A stretch of DNA of 44,564 nt from a virus, in IMG/VR virus record IMGVR_UViG_3300048021_000230, positions 1 to 44,564 of that record; one strand, 5' to 3'. Made by a program: the position numbers and the translations under genes. Each line of letters begins with the position of its first letter. Position 1 is the first letter of the stretch. Positions 21,751 through 27,985 of this stretch are shown here, piece by piece. Below the pieces are notes generated by a model. That model was not told the origin of the DNA. It searched no databases and saw nothing but the letters and a program-made list of their open reading frames with translations.

Positions 21751-23393
21751 TTGTAATCCCACATATAGGAGCGATCGCCATATTCATCGGTATGCCAGAC
21801 TTGTCCTTCGGGGTCTACGAATGATTCGTTAGTGAGACCATCATCCATAAATCCAAAGGGTGCCATATCCGCTTCAATTGCTTCGCGTTGTTCTTGATAC
21901 ATTCTAGCACGAATGTCGTTATCGTGGAGTTCTTTAAAATAATCCTGTACTGCCAACCAAGAGAACATCACAAGACACATAGCAAGGTCATCGTTGCAAC
22001 CTTCTTCTGCTGCCCACGACTGCCCTTTTTGAATGAAGGTAGTTAGTTCAGAGATAATATCATAATCACATAGAACTAACTTATCATCTTCTAGCAACTG
22101 CTTCAGGTTAGAACAACCAATCTTTTTAACAGAGGTTGACATCTTGACACCCAGTTGTACCTTACCACCAGAGAATCCTTGACCGACAACTTGTCCTGCT
22201 CTACCACGCATTGCTGCCATTAGTAGATTGTCATACTCAAGATCATACTGTATAATATCTGCAACCTGACCACCAATGTCATTTATTTCTACAAGAATGT
22301 AAGCGTGGTTATATGCTCTTGCAACCTGACAAATAATATCAGGGAATAACATAGGTTTAACTTCATTATTTCTATACTTAGCAACTAACTTATATGGAAC
22401 GGTAGTTGTATCGAACAGTGTGAATGCACTGTAGTCTCCATCAATACCTCTTGCTACGTCCACTGTCATCGTATAATTATGTTCCGCTTCTGGTTTACTG
22501 AATACATCAAGACCATTTTGTTTTTCTATTGGTTCGTCATATGTCATCACTCTCAACTTACTGGGAGAGATCAGAGTATCTACAGATCCAAGGAACTCAC
22601 ATTCAAACTCAACACGGAACTGTTGTTCACTTGTGTTACGGATTGTTTGTGCTTTCCAATCAGCATCTCTTCCTGGTACCTGAGACCAGTGAACTTCTGT
22701 AGGGATATATTCATTAGTACCACGCTCTGCATCGTGCCAGAGTTTGTAGTACATATTCATCCCGTGAGGGGTAGAGATGATAATAACCTTAGTGGATTTA
22801 CCAGAAGAAATAGTAGGATAGACAGAACTAAAAAACTGATCTGCAATGTTATTCGGAACGAACGCGAATTCGTCCAGAAATATGACGTTAAAAGACATAC
22901 CCCTGACGGCACTAGCGCTAGTAGATGCAGCAAGGAGTTTACTTCCGTTCTCCAATTCCACTGACCCTTTGTTCCAACCAATAATACCTTGCTGCATCCA
23001 TTTAGGAAGATTCTCATAACTGAGTTGTAAACGTCCAAGCATTTCTCGTGCAGTTGCTGCTTTGTTTGCGAGGATTGCGACATTGACGTTATCGTTAAAG
23101 ATTACATACCATAATAGATATGCGGTAACAACCGTTGACTTACCACTTTGTCTTGGTAACTTAGCAATATTAAATCTATTCTCGTGGAATCTATCTACCA
23201 TCTCCTCTTGGAAATCGTACAGATTAAATGGGATGACACCCTCATCCAGCGACACAATTTTAATGTATGTCTTAATAAAGTAAATAGGATCACCCGCACA
23301 TTTAATAAACTCCTTCACCTGTTTGGGTGTGAAGTTAGTATGTACGTTTGCCTTCTTTAAATTGGGGTTGCCTAGATATGCATCAAGACCCAT
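21747..23393 (-). CDS. gp17: Large terminase subunit gp17
   Basis: The ATPase-nuclease motor that packages DNA into proheads and cuts it at headful. N-terminal ATPase: Walker A LPRQSGKST (79-87), Walker B NVIFLDEFAF (169-178) with catalytic E175, and a coupling motif around IISTPHG. C-terminal RNase H-like nuclease: acidic residues D312 (MTVDVARG), E369 (LVEINDIGG) and D468/D469 (CNDDL), matching the T4 triad D401/E458/D542. Its 548 residues compare with 610 in T4. It overlaps the 89-residue membrane gene by 11 bases. Unlike in T4, it is separated from gp16 by about 4 kb of accessory genes. Confidence 0.97.
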   Translation of the reverse strand: MGLDAYLGNPNLKKANVHTNFTPKQVKEFIKCAGDPIYFIKTYIKIVSLDEGVIPFNLYDFQEEMVDRFHENRFNIAKLPRQSGKSTVVTAYLLWYVIFNDNVNVAILANKAATAREMLGRLQLSYENLPKWMQQGIIGWNKGSVELENGSKLLAASTSASAVRGMSFNVIFLDEFAFVPNNIADQFFSSVYPTISSGKSTKVIIISTPHGMNMYYKLWHDAERGTNEYIPTEVHWSQVPGRDADWKAQTIRNTSEQQFRVEFECEFLGSVDTLISPSKLRVMTYDEPIEKQNGLDVFSKPEAEHNYTMTVDVARGIDGDYSAFTLFDTTTVPYKLVAKYRNNEVKPMLFPDIICQVARAYNHAYILVEINDIGGQVADIIQYDLEYDNLLMAAMRGRAGQVVGQGFSGGKVQLGVKMSTSVKKIGCSNLKQLLEDDKLVLCDYDIISELTTFIQKGQSWAAEEGCNDDLAMCLVMFSWLAVQDYFKELHDNDIRARMYQEQREAIEADMAPFGFMDDGLTNESFVDPEGQVWHTDEYGDRSYMWDYK

Positions 23394-23652
23394 CTTCTTC
23401 CTTCTCTTTCAAACTATCTATACGCTTCTTCAGTTCTTGATACCCGTCGTACTCTTCCTCAGAAACCTCGATCTCTCTAAACCTTACAGACATTAGTTCT
23501 TCACCTGGTTGGGGTGCTTCAGGATGCTTTGGTGTGGGAGGTTTACTCATCTCTATATTAATAGATTGAATATTACTCCACATCATTGCAAACGCAGCAC
23601 CACCAATAGCGACTAAACATCCAAGATAAAGAAATGCTTCAAAGTTGTTCAT
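23383..23652 (-). CDS. Single-span membrane protein before gp17, 89 aa
   Basis: An 89-residue protein with an N-terminal membrane helix (about residues 6-24, FLYLGCLVAIGGAAFAMMW) and a soluble tail. The tail is proline-rich at first (SKPPTPKHPEAPQPGEE) and then helical and charged (YQELKKRIDSLKEKEEDGS), so it is probably anchored with its C-terminus in the cytoplasm. It starts directly at the end of the 67-residue gene and overlaps gp17 by 11 bases. I recognise no family. The layout (short anchor plus charged coil) occurs in many phage accessory proteins, including spanin-like ones, but no lipobox or partner supports that reading. Confidence 0.72.
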   Translation of the reverse strand: MNNFEAFLYLGCLVAIGGAAFAMMWSNIQSINIEMSKPPTPKHPEAPQPGEELMSVRFREIEVSEEEYDGYQELKKRIDSLKEKEEDGS

Positions 23653-23856
23653 TTAGTTTTCGATATACTTTTCTAGTACCTCTAGTTGATCGTGATAATG
23701 TGAGATTTGATCTAGTTCACTTTCAATCGCTGCCATAATATCTGGATGCTCTCCGATACCAACAGGATTGGTAAGATAAACTTCGACGTTCATCTTATGC
23801 TTTTCAATGTTCCCTAGGGCGTGCAGTTTAACTGCTTCAATTAGTTTCTGTTTCAT
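23653..23856 (-). CDS. Small helical protein, 67 aa, unknown function
   Basis: A 67-residue protein starting MKQKLIEAVKLHALGNIEKH. It reads as two or three amphipathic helices: an N-terminal one to about residue 20, the segment PVGIGEHPDIMAAIESELDQI, and a C-terminal HYHDQLEVLEKYIEN. The segment VGIGEHPDIM.A is a well-defined loop-helix start and looks conserved in character. There are no cysteines and no membrane segment. It begins 4 bases after the nuclease gene stop and its TAA abuts the next ATG, so it is in the same operon. Position before the large terminase invites a packaging link, but nothing shows it. Confidence 0.75.
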   Translation of the reverse strand: MKQKLIEAVKLHALGNIEKHKMNVEVYLTNPVGIGEHPDIMAAIESELDQISHYHDQLEVLEKYIEN

Positions 23857-23860
23857 TAGA

Positions 23861-24322
23861 TTATTCAGTAAGTGTGCCTCGTGCTCTACGAAGTTGTCTT
23901 AATTCTTCAAAGTCTTTTTGTTTTGTGCCGCCATCATATGGCCAAGCATAACCCTCACCAATCATTTCTTCGTTGATTGACACTGACTCGTCCCCAATAT
24001 ATAACCATCCAAGAAGACGCCCATACTTACCGACACCACCAACAAGTTCAGTCCTAATAAACAACTGATCATCACCAGCAATGGTTGATTCAAGTTTACC
24101 TTTGAGCCAATTTGTTGCATCGATACCAAGTGCTTTCTCTTCTAGATTACGGGTTCTTTTCTCAGGAGTATCGACTCCTGCAATTCTTACCCGTTCTTTT
24201 TTATATAGTTCGAAACCAAGATCGATTGTTACGTCAATAGTGTCCCCGTCAAGGACTCTGTTGATCTCCGTCACTCGGAAGTTGTAACAACTCTTCCTGC
24301 TCGGGGGCACCATTTCTGCCAT
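23861..24322 (-). CDS. Staphylococcal-nuclease-like endonuclease
   Basis: A calcium-type nuclease (SNase fold) of 153 residues. The active-site set is intact: DGDT with D25/D27, VRIAGVDTPE giving R46, D51 and E54 (equal to SNase R35, D40 and E43), and GKYGRLLG giving R102 (R87). The final EEMIGEGYAWPYDGGTKQKDFEEL is also typical of the family. No signal peptide is present, so it should act in the host cell, perhaps on host or competing DNA or RNA. The start at ATG 24322 overlaps the upstream membrane gene by 74 bases. ATG 24313 and an in-frame GTG at 24274 are alternatives. Confidence 0.88.
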   Translation of the reverse strand: MAEMVPPSRKSCYNFRVTEINRVLDGDTIDVTIDLGFELYKKERVRIAGVDTPEKRTRNLEEKALGIDATNWLKGKLESTIAGDDQLFIRTELVGGVGKYGRLLGWLYIGDESVSINEEMIGEGYAWPYDGGTKQKDFEELRQLRRARGTLTE

Positions 24323-24458
24323 CGTTCATCTCCTTGAATGATCCTTTCAATATGTAGTAGATATACCAACTTACTATTATGAGAAGGATTGCAACCATCC
24401 AGATAACACCCCATACGGGGTCACCGTAATTTTCGTGAGTCCTAAGAACTAGTTCCAT
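24249..24458 (-). CDS. Single-span membrane protein, 69 aa
   Basis: A 69-residue protein with a short N-terminal part (MELVLRTHENYGDPVWG), one strong membrane helix rich in Ile/Val/Trp/Tyr (about 15-37, VIWMVAILLIIVSWYIYYIL) and a polar tail. The last 24 codons overlap the nuclease gene in another frame, which is unusual even for this compact region. It begins right after the stop of the 114-residue membrane gene. With plastocyanin and that gene it forms a small membrane/electron-transfer cluster. I recognise no family. Confidence 0.7.
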   Translation of the reverse strand: MELVLRTHENYGDPVWGVIWMVAILLIIVSWYIYYILKGSFKEMNDGRNGAPEQEELLQLPSDGDQQSP

Positions 24459-24803
24459 CTAACCCATTATGTTTACATCTATTCCTAAGAATGGTGCGAT
24501 CTTTCCAATGACTCTCAGAAAACCATCGACAAACGCACCAAGGAATGCGAATCCAAGCAACATACTAATAAGTGAAGCATTACGATTATGCCTACGAATC
24601 TTATCTTCAATCATTTCATCCACTTCATCACGTGTTGGATGGTTGGGTAGAATTTCTTTAAAACGATTTGTCATTGGTTCGTCTCCAAGTTCGGGTAGAT
24701 GGAAATCGAAGTCTATAATATCTTCGGATGCCCAAAAATCTTCCCAATCTTTTGGTGAATCGGTTACGTCTTTTATCTCTGGTTTTTCTGGTGTTTGAGT
24801 CAT
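24459..24803 (-). CDS. Membrane protein following plastocyanin, 114 aa
   Basis: A 114-residue protein with an acidic soluble N-terminal part (residues 1-70, with WEDFWASEDIIDFDFHLPEL and a helix DEVDEMIEDKIRRH) followed by a hydrophobic segment at about 77-98 (SLISMLLGFAFLGAFVDGFL) and a short C-terminal hydrophobic end. It starts 1 base after the petE stop, so it is almost certainly co-expressed with plastocyanin. The topology is one, perhaps two, membrane passes near the C-terminus. No known motif is visible. A role at the host thylakoid or cytoplasmic membrane is inferred from its linkage only. Confidence 0.72.
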   Translation of the reverse strand: MTQTPEKPEIKDVTDSPKDWEDFWASEDIIDFDFHLPELGDEPMTNRFKEILPNHPTRDEVDEMIEDKIRRHNRNASLISMLLGFAFLGAFVDGFLRVIGKIAPFLGIDVNIMG

Positions 24804-24804
24804 T

Positions 24805-25128
24805 TTAGTTTACGTGAATTGTTCCAGTCATTCCTGCTCCTTGATGTGGACCACAAAAGAATTCGTAGTCTCCAGCATCAGCAAAAAGGATGTCTTGAGA
24901 TTCACCAGGGGAGAACATAAGAGACTCTCTGGATAAATCTGCTCGACCTTCTACAATGATATTATGTGGAGGCAACATATTATTCACAAAGTGAACAGTA
25001 TCACCTGCAGATATGGTAATATCGTTAGGTTCGAAAACTAGGTTTCCATTGCTTCCCATAGTTACATCAACAGCATACACAGGGAATGCAAAGAACAACG
25101 TAGCAACGAATGCTAAAATGAACTTCAT
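24805..25128 (-). CDS. petE: Plastocyanin PetE
   Basis: A small type-1 copper protein that carries electrons from cytochrome b6f to photosystem I in the thylakoid lumen. It has 107 residues from ATG 25128; an in-frame TTG 15 bases earlier is less likely. A Sec signal peptide (MKFILAFVATLFFAFPVYA) ends near residue 19. All four copper ligands are present: H55 in PPHNII, then C92, H95 and M100 in FFCGPHQGAGM. The mature domain of about 88 residues is about ten shorter than host plastocyanin. petE occurs in several cyanophages as an auxiliary photosynthesis gene. It starts an operon with two small membrane protein genes. A sigma70-like promoter lies before the preceding small gene. Confidence 0.93.
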   Translation of the reverse strand: MKFILAFVATLFFAFPVYAVDVTMGSNGNLVFEPNDITISAGDTVHFVNNMLPPHNIIVEGRADLSRESLMFSPGESQDILFADAGDYEFFCGPHQGAGMTGTIHVN

Positions 25129-25185
25129 ACTTAAGTTTATCAACTAGAAGTATTTAACTGTGTACAAAAATGAGTTTATGGTTAG

Positions 25186-25443
25186 TCAGGAATCCCTGTT
25201 TTTACCAAACACACTGATTGCACCGTCAACAAAACCACGTCGATAATCCCAAGTATCACCACCTATTTGCCCTCTCTTAGGGTTGATGCACTTGTCGTAA
25301 TCTGGATCGGTATCACTAATATTATTGCATACTAATCCTGCTAAGTCTAGTTCGTTACCTTTAGCGCCAGTACCAGTCCAACGGTGTTCACCGTTTAACC
25401 AAGTAGCACCACATTTGTCACAAACCTTTTGCTCAAATTGCAT
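25186..25443 (-). CDS. Cysteine-rich small protein before petE, 85 aa
   Basis: An 85-residue protein with four cysteines in metal-site spacing: C8 and C11 (VCDKCGATW), C39 (AGLVCNN) and C52 (DKCINP). The first pair looks like a zinc knuckle and the second pair is wide, with GTGAKGNELDLAGL between. The C-terminus carries GGDTWDYRRGFVDGAI, a segment that looks strongly constrained. A GGGAG ribosome site lies 8 bases before the ATG, and the sigma70-like promoter at 25471-25499 is about 28 bases upstream. A 57-base gap separates it from petE. I recognise no named family; zinc binding is inferred. Confidence 0.75.
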   Translation of the reverse strand: MQFEQKVCDKCGATWLNGEHRWTGTGAKGNELDLAGLVCNNISDTDPDYDKCINPKRGQIGGDTWDYRRGFVDGAISVFGKNRDS

Positions 25444-25470
25444 TGGTGGTCTCCCACAGGTTACTAGAAG

Positions 25471-25499
25471 AATTTAGGATAATAAATGATATATGTCAA
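25471..25499 (-). promoter_or_regulatory. Sigma70-type promoter before the Cys-rich gene and petE
   Basis: On the minus strand a perfect TTGACA (25499-25494), 17 bases, then TAAATT (25476-25471; 4 of 6 matches). It sits in the 121-base gap 25444-25564, which holds no gene. It would drive the Cys-rich gene and probably petE with host polymerase early in infection. Confidence 0.65.
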
Positions 25500-25503
25500 G
25501 AAA

Positions 25504-25517
25504 CTCTTTGCGAAGAG
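25504..25517 (-). terminator. Weak hairpin before the petE-side promoter
   Basis: On the minus strand CTCTT, loop CGCA, AAGAG is followed by TTTCTT. The 5-bp stem is short and the T-run is broken, so termination would be partial. It lies between the 178-residue gene and the sigma70-type promoter, where a terminator would make sense. Confidence 0.35.
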
Positions 25518-25564
25518 ATCCGTTACCGCAAGGTGAAACTTTGCTCTACCAATATTTTTATCCA

Positions 25565-26101
25565 TTAGCACTTCCACTTGCGTAATGCTAATGCTTTACG
25601 AGTGGGTTTACCTTTCTCATCTTTCATCGGTCCTTTGACTCCACCCATTCTAGCGCAGAAAGATCTTTTCCTAGGACCCCCTTCAGGTTGAGGTGCTTTA
25701 AGATCAGACCCAGGATTTTCTCTCTCATAAGATTTTCTGCCCTTTTCGTTGAGTCCACCTTCTTTATTCTTTCCTTCCTTTCTTTGCCAAGCACTTTCAT
25801 TTACGTCCTTGTCCTGTAGGAAGGAGACAGGAGATTTTTCTGGTTTCTTTTTCTTCTTACTATCCTTACCACCAAGTGCTGCCTTAGCAACTTTACCTGC
25901 TGAGTATGGATTATCTTTCTCTTTATTTCTCTTCGTATCATTACGAATCTCTCTCATCTTTAATGCGTGAGAGATCTTTCTTCTGGCAGAAGGTCTACCA
26001 ATAGGAGGATTAGTTTTATCAATTGCTCGCGCTACAGAGAGTCCCACACCTTCTTCGATGGGGTCATCTTTAGTGTCTTGGAATTCTCTGAACGATTTCA
26101 T
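25565..26101 (-). CDS. Basic protein with internal-head-protein-like N-terminus, DUF6321-like end
   Basis: A 178-residue, very Lys/Arg-rich protein. The N-terminus MKSFREFQ...IEEGVGLS resembles the capsid-targeting peptides of T4 internal head proteins (MKTYQEFIAE), with a fitting gp21 site after IEE (residue 17). The middle is low-complexity (GGKDSKKKKKPEKSP). The C-terminal third has SAWQRKEGKNKEGGLNEKG and RSFCARMGGVKGPM, then TRKALALRKWKC, which I recall as the DUF6321 pattern found in marine phages. It overlaps the 47-residue gene by 4 bases (ATGA). Packaging in the head with the DNA and ejection into the host is a reasonable inference, not shown. Confidence 0.75.
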   Translation of the reverse strand: MKSFREFQDTKDDPIEEGVGLSVARAIDKTNPPIGRPSARRKISHALKMREIRNDTKRNKEKDNPYSAGKVAKAALGGKDSKKKKKPEKSPVSFLQDKDVNESAWQRKEGKNKEGGLNEKGRKSYERENPGSDLKAPQPEGGPRKRSFCARMGGVKGPMKDEKGKPTRKALALRKWKC

Positions 26102-26241
26102 TTTTCCTTGTTGTTTTTAGGGTTGGATGCACAATTTGCTTCGTGCTTTTCGATCCAGGTTTTAGGACGCCAATGTCCTTGGGGTGAAGTTAATCCACAA
26201 TACTGGCATACCCACTGTGCGTTGTCGTTTTGATCAGCCAT
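26098..26241 (-). CDS. C2HC zinc-finger miniprotein, 47 aa
   Basis: A 47-residue protein from ATG 26241 (MADQNDNAQWVCQYCG). C12, C15, H33 and C37 give C-x2-C-x17-H-x3-C, close to a classical C2H2/C2HC finger, with the helix part WIEKHEANC. The tail is Lys/Asn-rich. A longer in-frame reading from 26349 overlaps the preceding gene by 116 bases and adds no motif, so I use the internal ATG, which overlaps by only 8 bases. It sits between the two basic proteins, overlapping both. Nucleic-acid or protein binding is likely; the target is unknown. Confidence 0.72.
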   Translation of the reverse strand: MADQNDNAQWVCQYCGLTSPQGHWRPKTWIEKHEANCASNPKNNKEK

Positions 26242-26917
26242 AATGAAACTTTCTGTCCTTAGATTTAGATGGTAGTTTGCCTGAACGCACCTTAGTGGAT
26301 GATGTTTCACCATATCCTGCAGGGTGCTTTCCTGCTTTTGTTTTGCCAACGCTGTCAGACTTTGCCTTACTTCCCTTATCTGTGTAGTGAAGTTTAGCAG
26401 ACTTGTCCTTGTCTTTAGTAATCACAGATTCTTGTCCGTGCTTACGACCCAGACGGCGCATCACTTTGCCGAATCTACGTTTCGACATTTTATCGGGTTT
26501 GGTAGTGTGGTACGAAACCTCACGACCTGTCTCACCTGAATCATATTTATATTCTCCAACACCTTTCTTGTGACCAATACCGTGCTTCTTCAGACCTTTC
26601 TCAAGATCTTTTCTTTTACCACGGTTCTTCTTTTCATCAGAACCACGGTCAGCACTGATATGTCCAGTCACTTTGGTTTTGGATTTATCCATAGCACGGG
26701 CGAGACCACCCTCGGAGATAAACTCTCCGAATCCCATTATAGCATACGATTGTGTTTGTAGGTGCATATCGGTAGAACCCTTTTGCTGAACAGACTTTCT
26801 TTGGAGTTGCAACTTCCTAAGGTTGATCATAAGTTGCCTGCGGTCTAGAAGTTGTTTGGTCTTCTTGATCGCCTGATTCTTTGGATCTTTAACTTCTTTG
26901 TTGGGTTGCGCTTCCAT
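26234..26917 (-). CDS. Basic protein with a gp21-site-like motif, unknown function
   Basis: A 227-residue protein, strongly basic. Residues 1-60 are a Lys/Arg/Gln-rich helical leader. Residues 61-78 read MGFGEFISEGGLARAMDK, where FISE/GG fits the (I/L)-x-E cleavage rule of the prohead protease and recalls the EFIAE/A end of T4 internal-protein targeting peptides. After it comes a compact domain: TGHISADRG, RKDLEKGLKKHGIG, GEYKYDSGETGREVSYH and RRLGRKHGQESVITK. Its order of motifs is reminiscent of DUF3293-type domains, but this is a weak match. I start at ATG 26917, 1 base after the upstream stop; the TTG at 26929 would overlap. Confidence 0.72.
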   Translation of the reverse strand: MEAQPNKEVKDPKNQAIKKTKQLLDRRQLMINLRKLQLQRKSVQQKGSTDMHLQTQSYAIMGFGEFISEGGLARAMDKSKTKVTGHISADRGSDEKKNRGKRKDLEKGLKKHGIGHKKGVGEYKYDSGETGREVSYHTTKPDKMSKRRFGKVMRRLGRKHGQESVITKDKDKSAKLHYTDKGSKAKSDSVGKTKAGKHPAGYGETSSTKVRSGKLPSKSKDRKFHYG

Positions 26918-26918
26918 A

Positions 26919-27470
26919 TTAACCACCAATTACTTGGACTTGCTCGACAACAACATCGGCACTACCAGCAGTGAGTTTCACAGTTCTCTTGATCATAGGA
27001 ACAGTGTTTGCAACGATGTCTGCATCGCTTAAGACATATGCAGAACCTGCACCAGATGCATCAATATCAGTTGTGATTGTCTGGTCAGTTACAGCAGTTA
27101 CCTTCTTACCACCTGAAGCGGCAGATTCAAAGTCTGTTCCAAAACCATTTGTATCACCACCATCAACTGTTTCGATATAGTCACCGACTGAGAATGTATG
27201 TCTTCCCCCTGCTCCTGTACCGTTGCCCGCTCCACCAACGCTGAAAACTGCTGTGGCAGCATTAGTAGCGGCGTGGACGCTAATGTTTTTTGATTTCCCA
27301 CAGGAAAGTAATACTGCTTCACCTGCTGCAAGTGTGATTGCAGGACCAGCATTGAATTTAATGGTTGAAGCGGAAGCAGCATACGCCCGTACAACACCAG
27401 TTTTAACGACAATATAAGCGGTACCTGATCCACTCACTGTCGTAGTATCTAATACATTTAATACAGACAT
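26919..27470 (-). CDS. Candidate virion structural protein, 183 aa
   Basis: A 183-residue protein low in charge and rich in Ala, Gly, Val and Thr, with a repeating beta pattern (GTAYIVVKTGVVRAYAAS, FNAGPAITLAAGEAVLLSCG, ADVVVEQVQVIGG). One glycine-rich loop (GGAGNGTGAGG) breaks it, and DYIETVDGGDTNGFGTDF is followed by a segment with TVTDQTITTDIDASG character. The composition is that of a beta-sandwich surface protein such as a head decoration or fibre-associated protein. A GATAAATA late box lies 25-32 bases upstream of the ATG, supporting late expression with virion genes. I recognise no named family. Confidence 0.75.
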   Translation of the reverse strand: MSVLNVLDTTTVSGSGTAYIVVKTGVVRAYAASASTIKFNAGPAITLAAGEAVLLSCGKSKNISVHAATNAATAVFSVGGAGNGTGAGGRHTFSVGDYIETVDGGDTNGFGTDFESAASGGKKVTAVTDQTITTDIDASGAGSAYVLSDADIVANTVPMIKRTVKLTAGSADVVVEQVQVIGG

Positions 27471-27493
27471 CGACTTTTTAATACTTGTTTTTA

Positions 27494-27985
27494 CTATTTA
27501 TCAGATTTTTGTTGCTTCAGGAACTTTGCGAGTTCCGCTGTTGAACCAACGAACATTGTATTGTTAGTAACGTTCTGTGCTGCTTTGTTCTTCGGTCCTT
27601 CTTCAATCTCCATCATTTTCTTATGAAGGTCCGCTAACTTATCCGCAGTATCGGCAACGTTCTTAATTAAATTACCAGCAACTTCGTATGCTCTAGGTGA
27701 GTCAGACTCTTGTGCCAACTCAAGAATACCATCAACTGCCTCCTGACCTTTCTCGATCAGTGCGTAAAAGTTTCCACGAGAATACTCATAGTCCTTGACC
27801 TGATGATCAGTGACATTTGGTACAATTGAATTATTCTTTTGTGGTTTACCTTGTTCTACCAAGGATGTTTCCACATCAAGAGCATCTTCAATACCGTCGT
27901 ATTTACTCGTCTGCCCCTGTGACTGGGTTTCTTGATTTGCCATCTGAGAATTCACTATAGAGTTCATTAAATCCGAAGTTATCAT
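27494..27985 (-). CDS. gp16: Small terminase subunit gp16
   Basis: The DNA-recognition and regulatory ring of the packaging motor. Its 163 residues match T4 gp16 (164). The central helical pair is recognisable: SRGNFYALIEKGQEAVDGIL and SDSPRAYEVAGNLIKNVADT (T4 ADSPRHMEVFATLMGQM), then LADLHKKMMEIE (T4 LKLHKDMKDI) and NVTNNTMFVGSTAELAKF (T4 NIQNATVFMGSPTELM). The first ATG (27985) overlaps gp15 by 83 bases. ATG 27967 (with CGGAT 6 bases upstream) and ATG 27943 are plausible later starts. gp17 does not follow directly as in T4 but lies about 4 kb downstream. Confidence 0.9.
   Translation of the reverse strand: MITSDLMNSIVNSQMANQETQSQGQTSKYDGIEDALDVETSLVEQGKPQKNNSIVPNVTDHQVKDYEYSRGNFYALIEKGQEAVDGILELAQESDSPRAYEVAGNLIKNVADTADKLADLHKKMMEIEEGPKNKAAQNVTNNTMFVGSTAELAKFLKQQKSDK
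27495..27502 (-). promoter_or_regulatory. Late promoter box GATAAATA before the 183-aa protein
   Basis: The minus strand reads GATAAATA at 27502-27495, overlapping the gp16 stop and 25 bases before the ATG of the candidate virion protein. Only the first base differs from the T4 late consensus. Confidence 0.6.

Noticed and set aside
22479-22964. 161-codon plus-strand frame opposite gp17
   Set aside because: It is antisense to the conserved terminase nuclease/ATPase region, with no promoter or ribosome site and no recognisable domain. It is a shadow frame.
26098-26349. 83-codon form of the C2HC miniprotein
   Set aside because: It overlaps the preceding gene by 116 bases, while ATG 26241 gives an 8-base overlap and keeps the zinc finger.
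26544-26551. Perfect TATAAATA inside the 227-aa gene
   Set aside because: It is the codon run for E-Y-K-Y-D and lies about 300 bases before the next start. It could be used, but chance is as likely.
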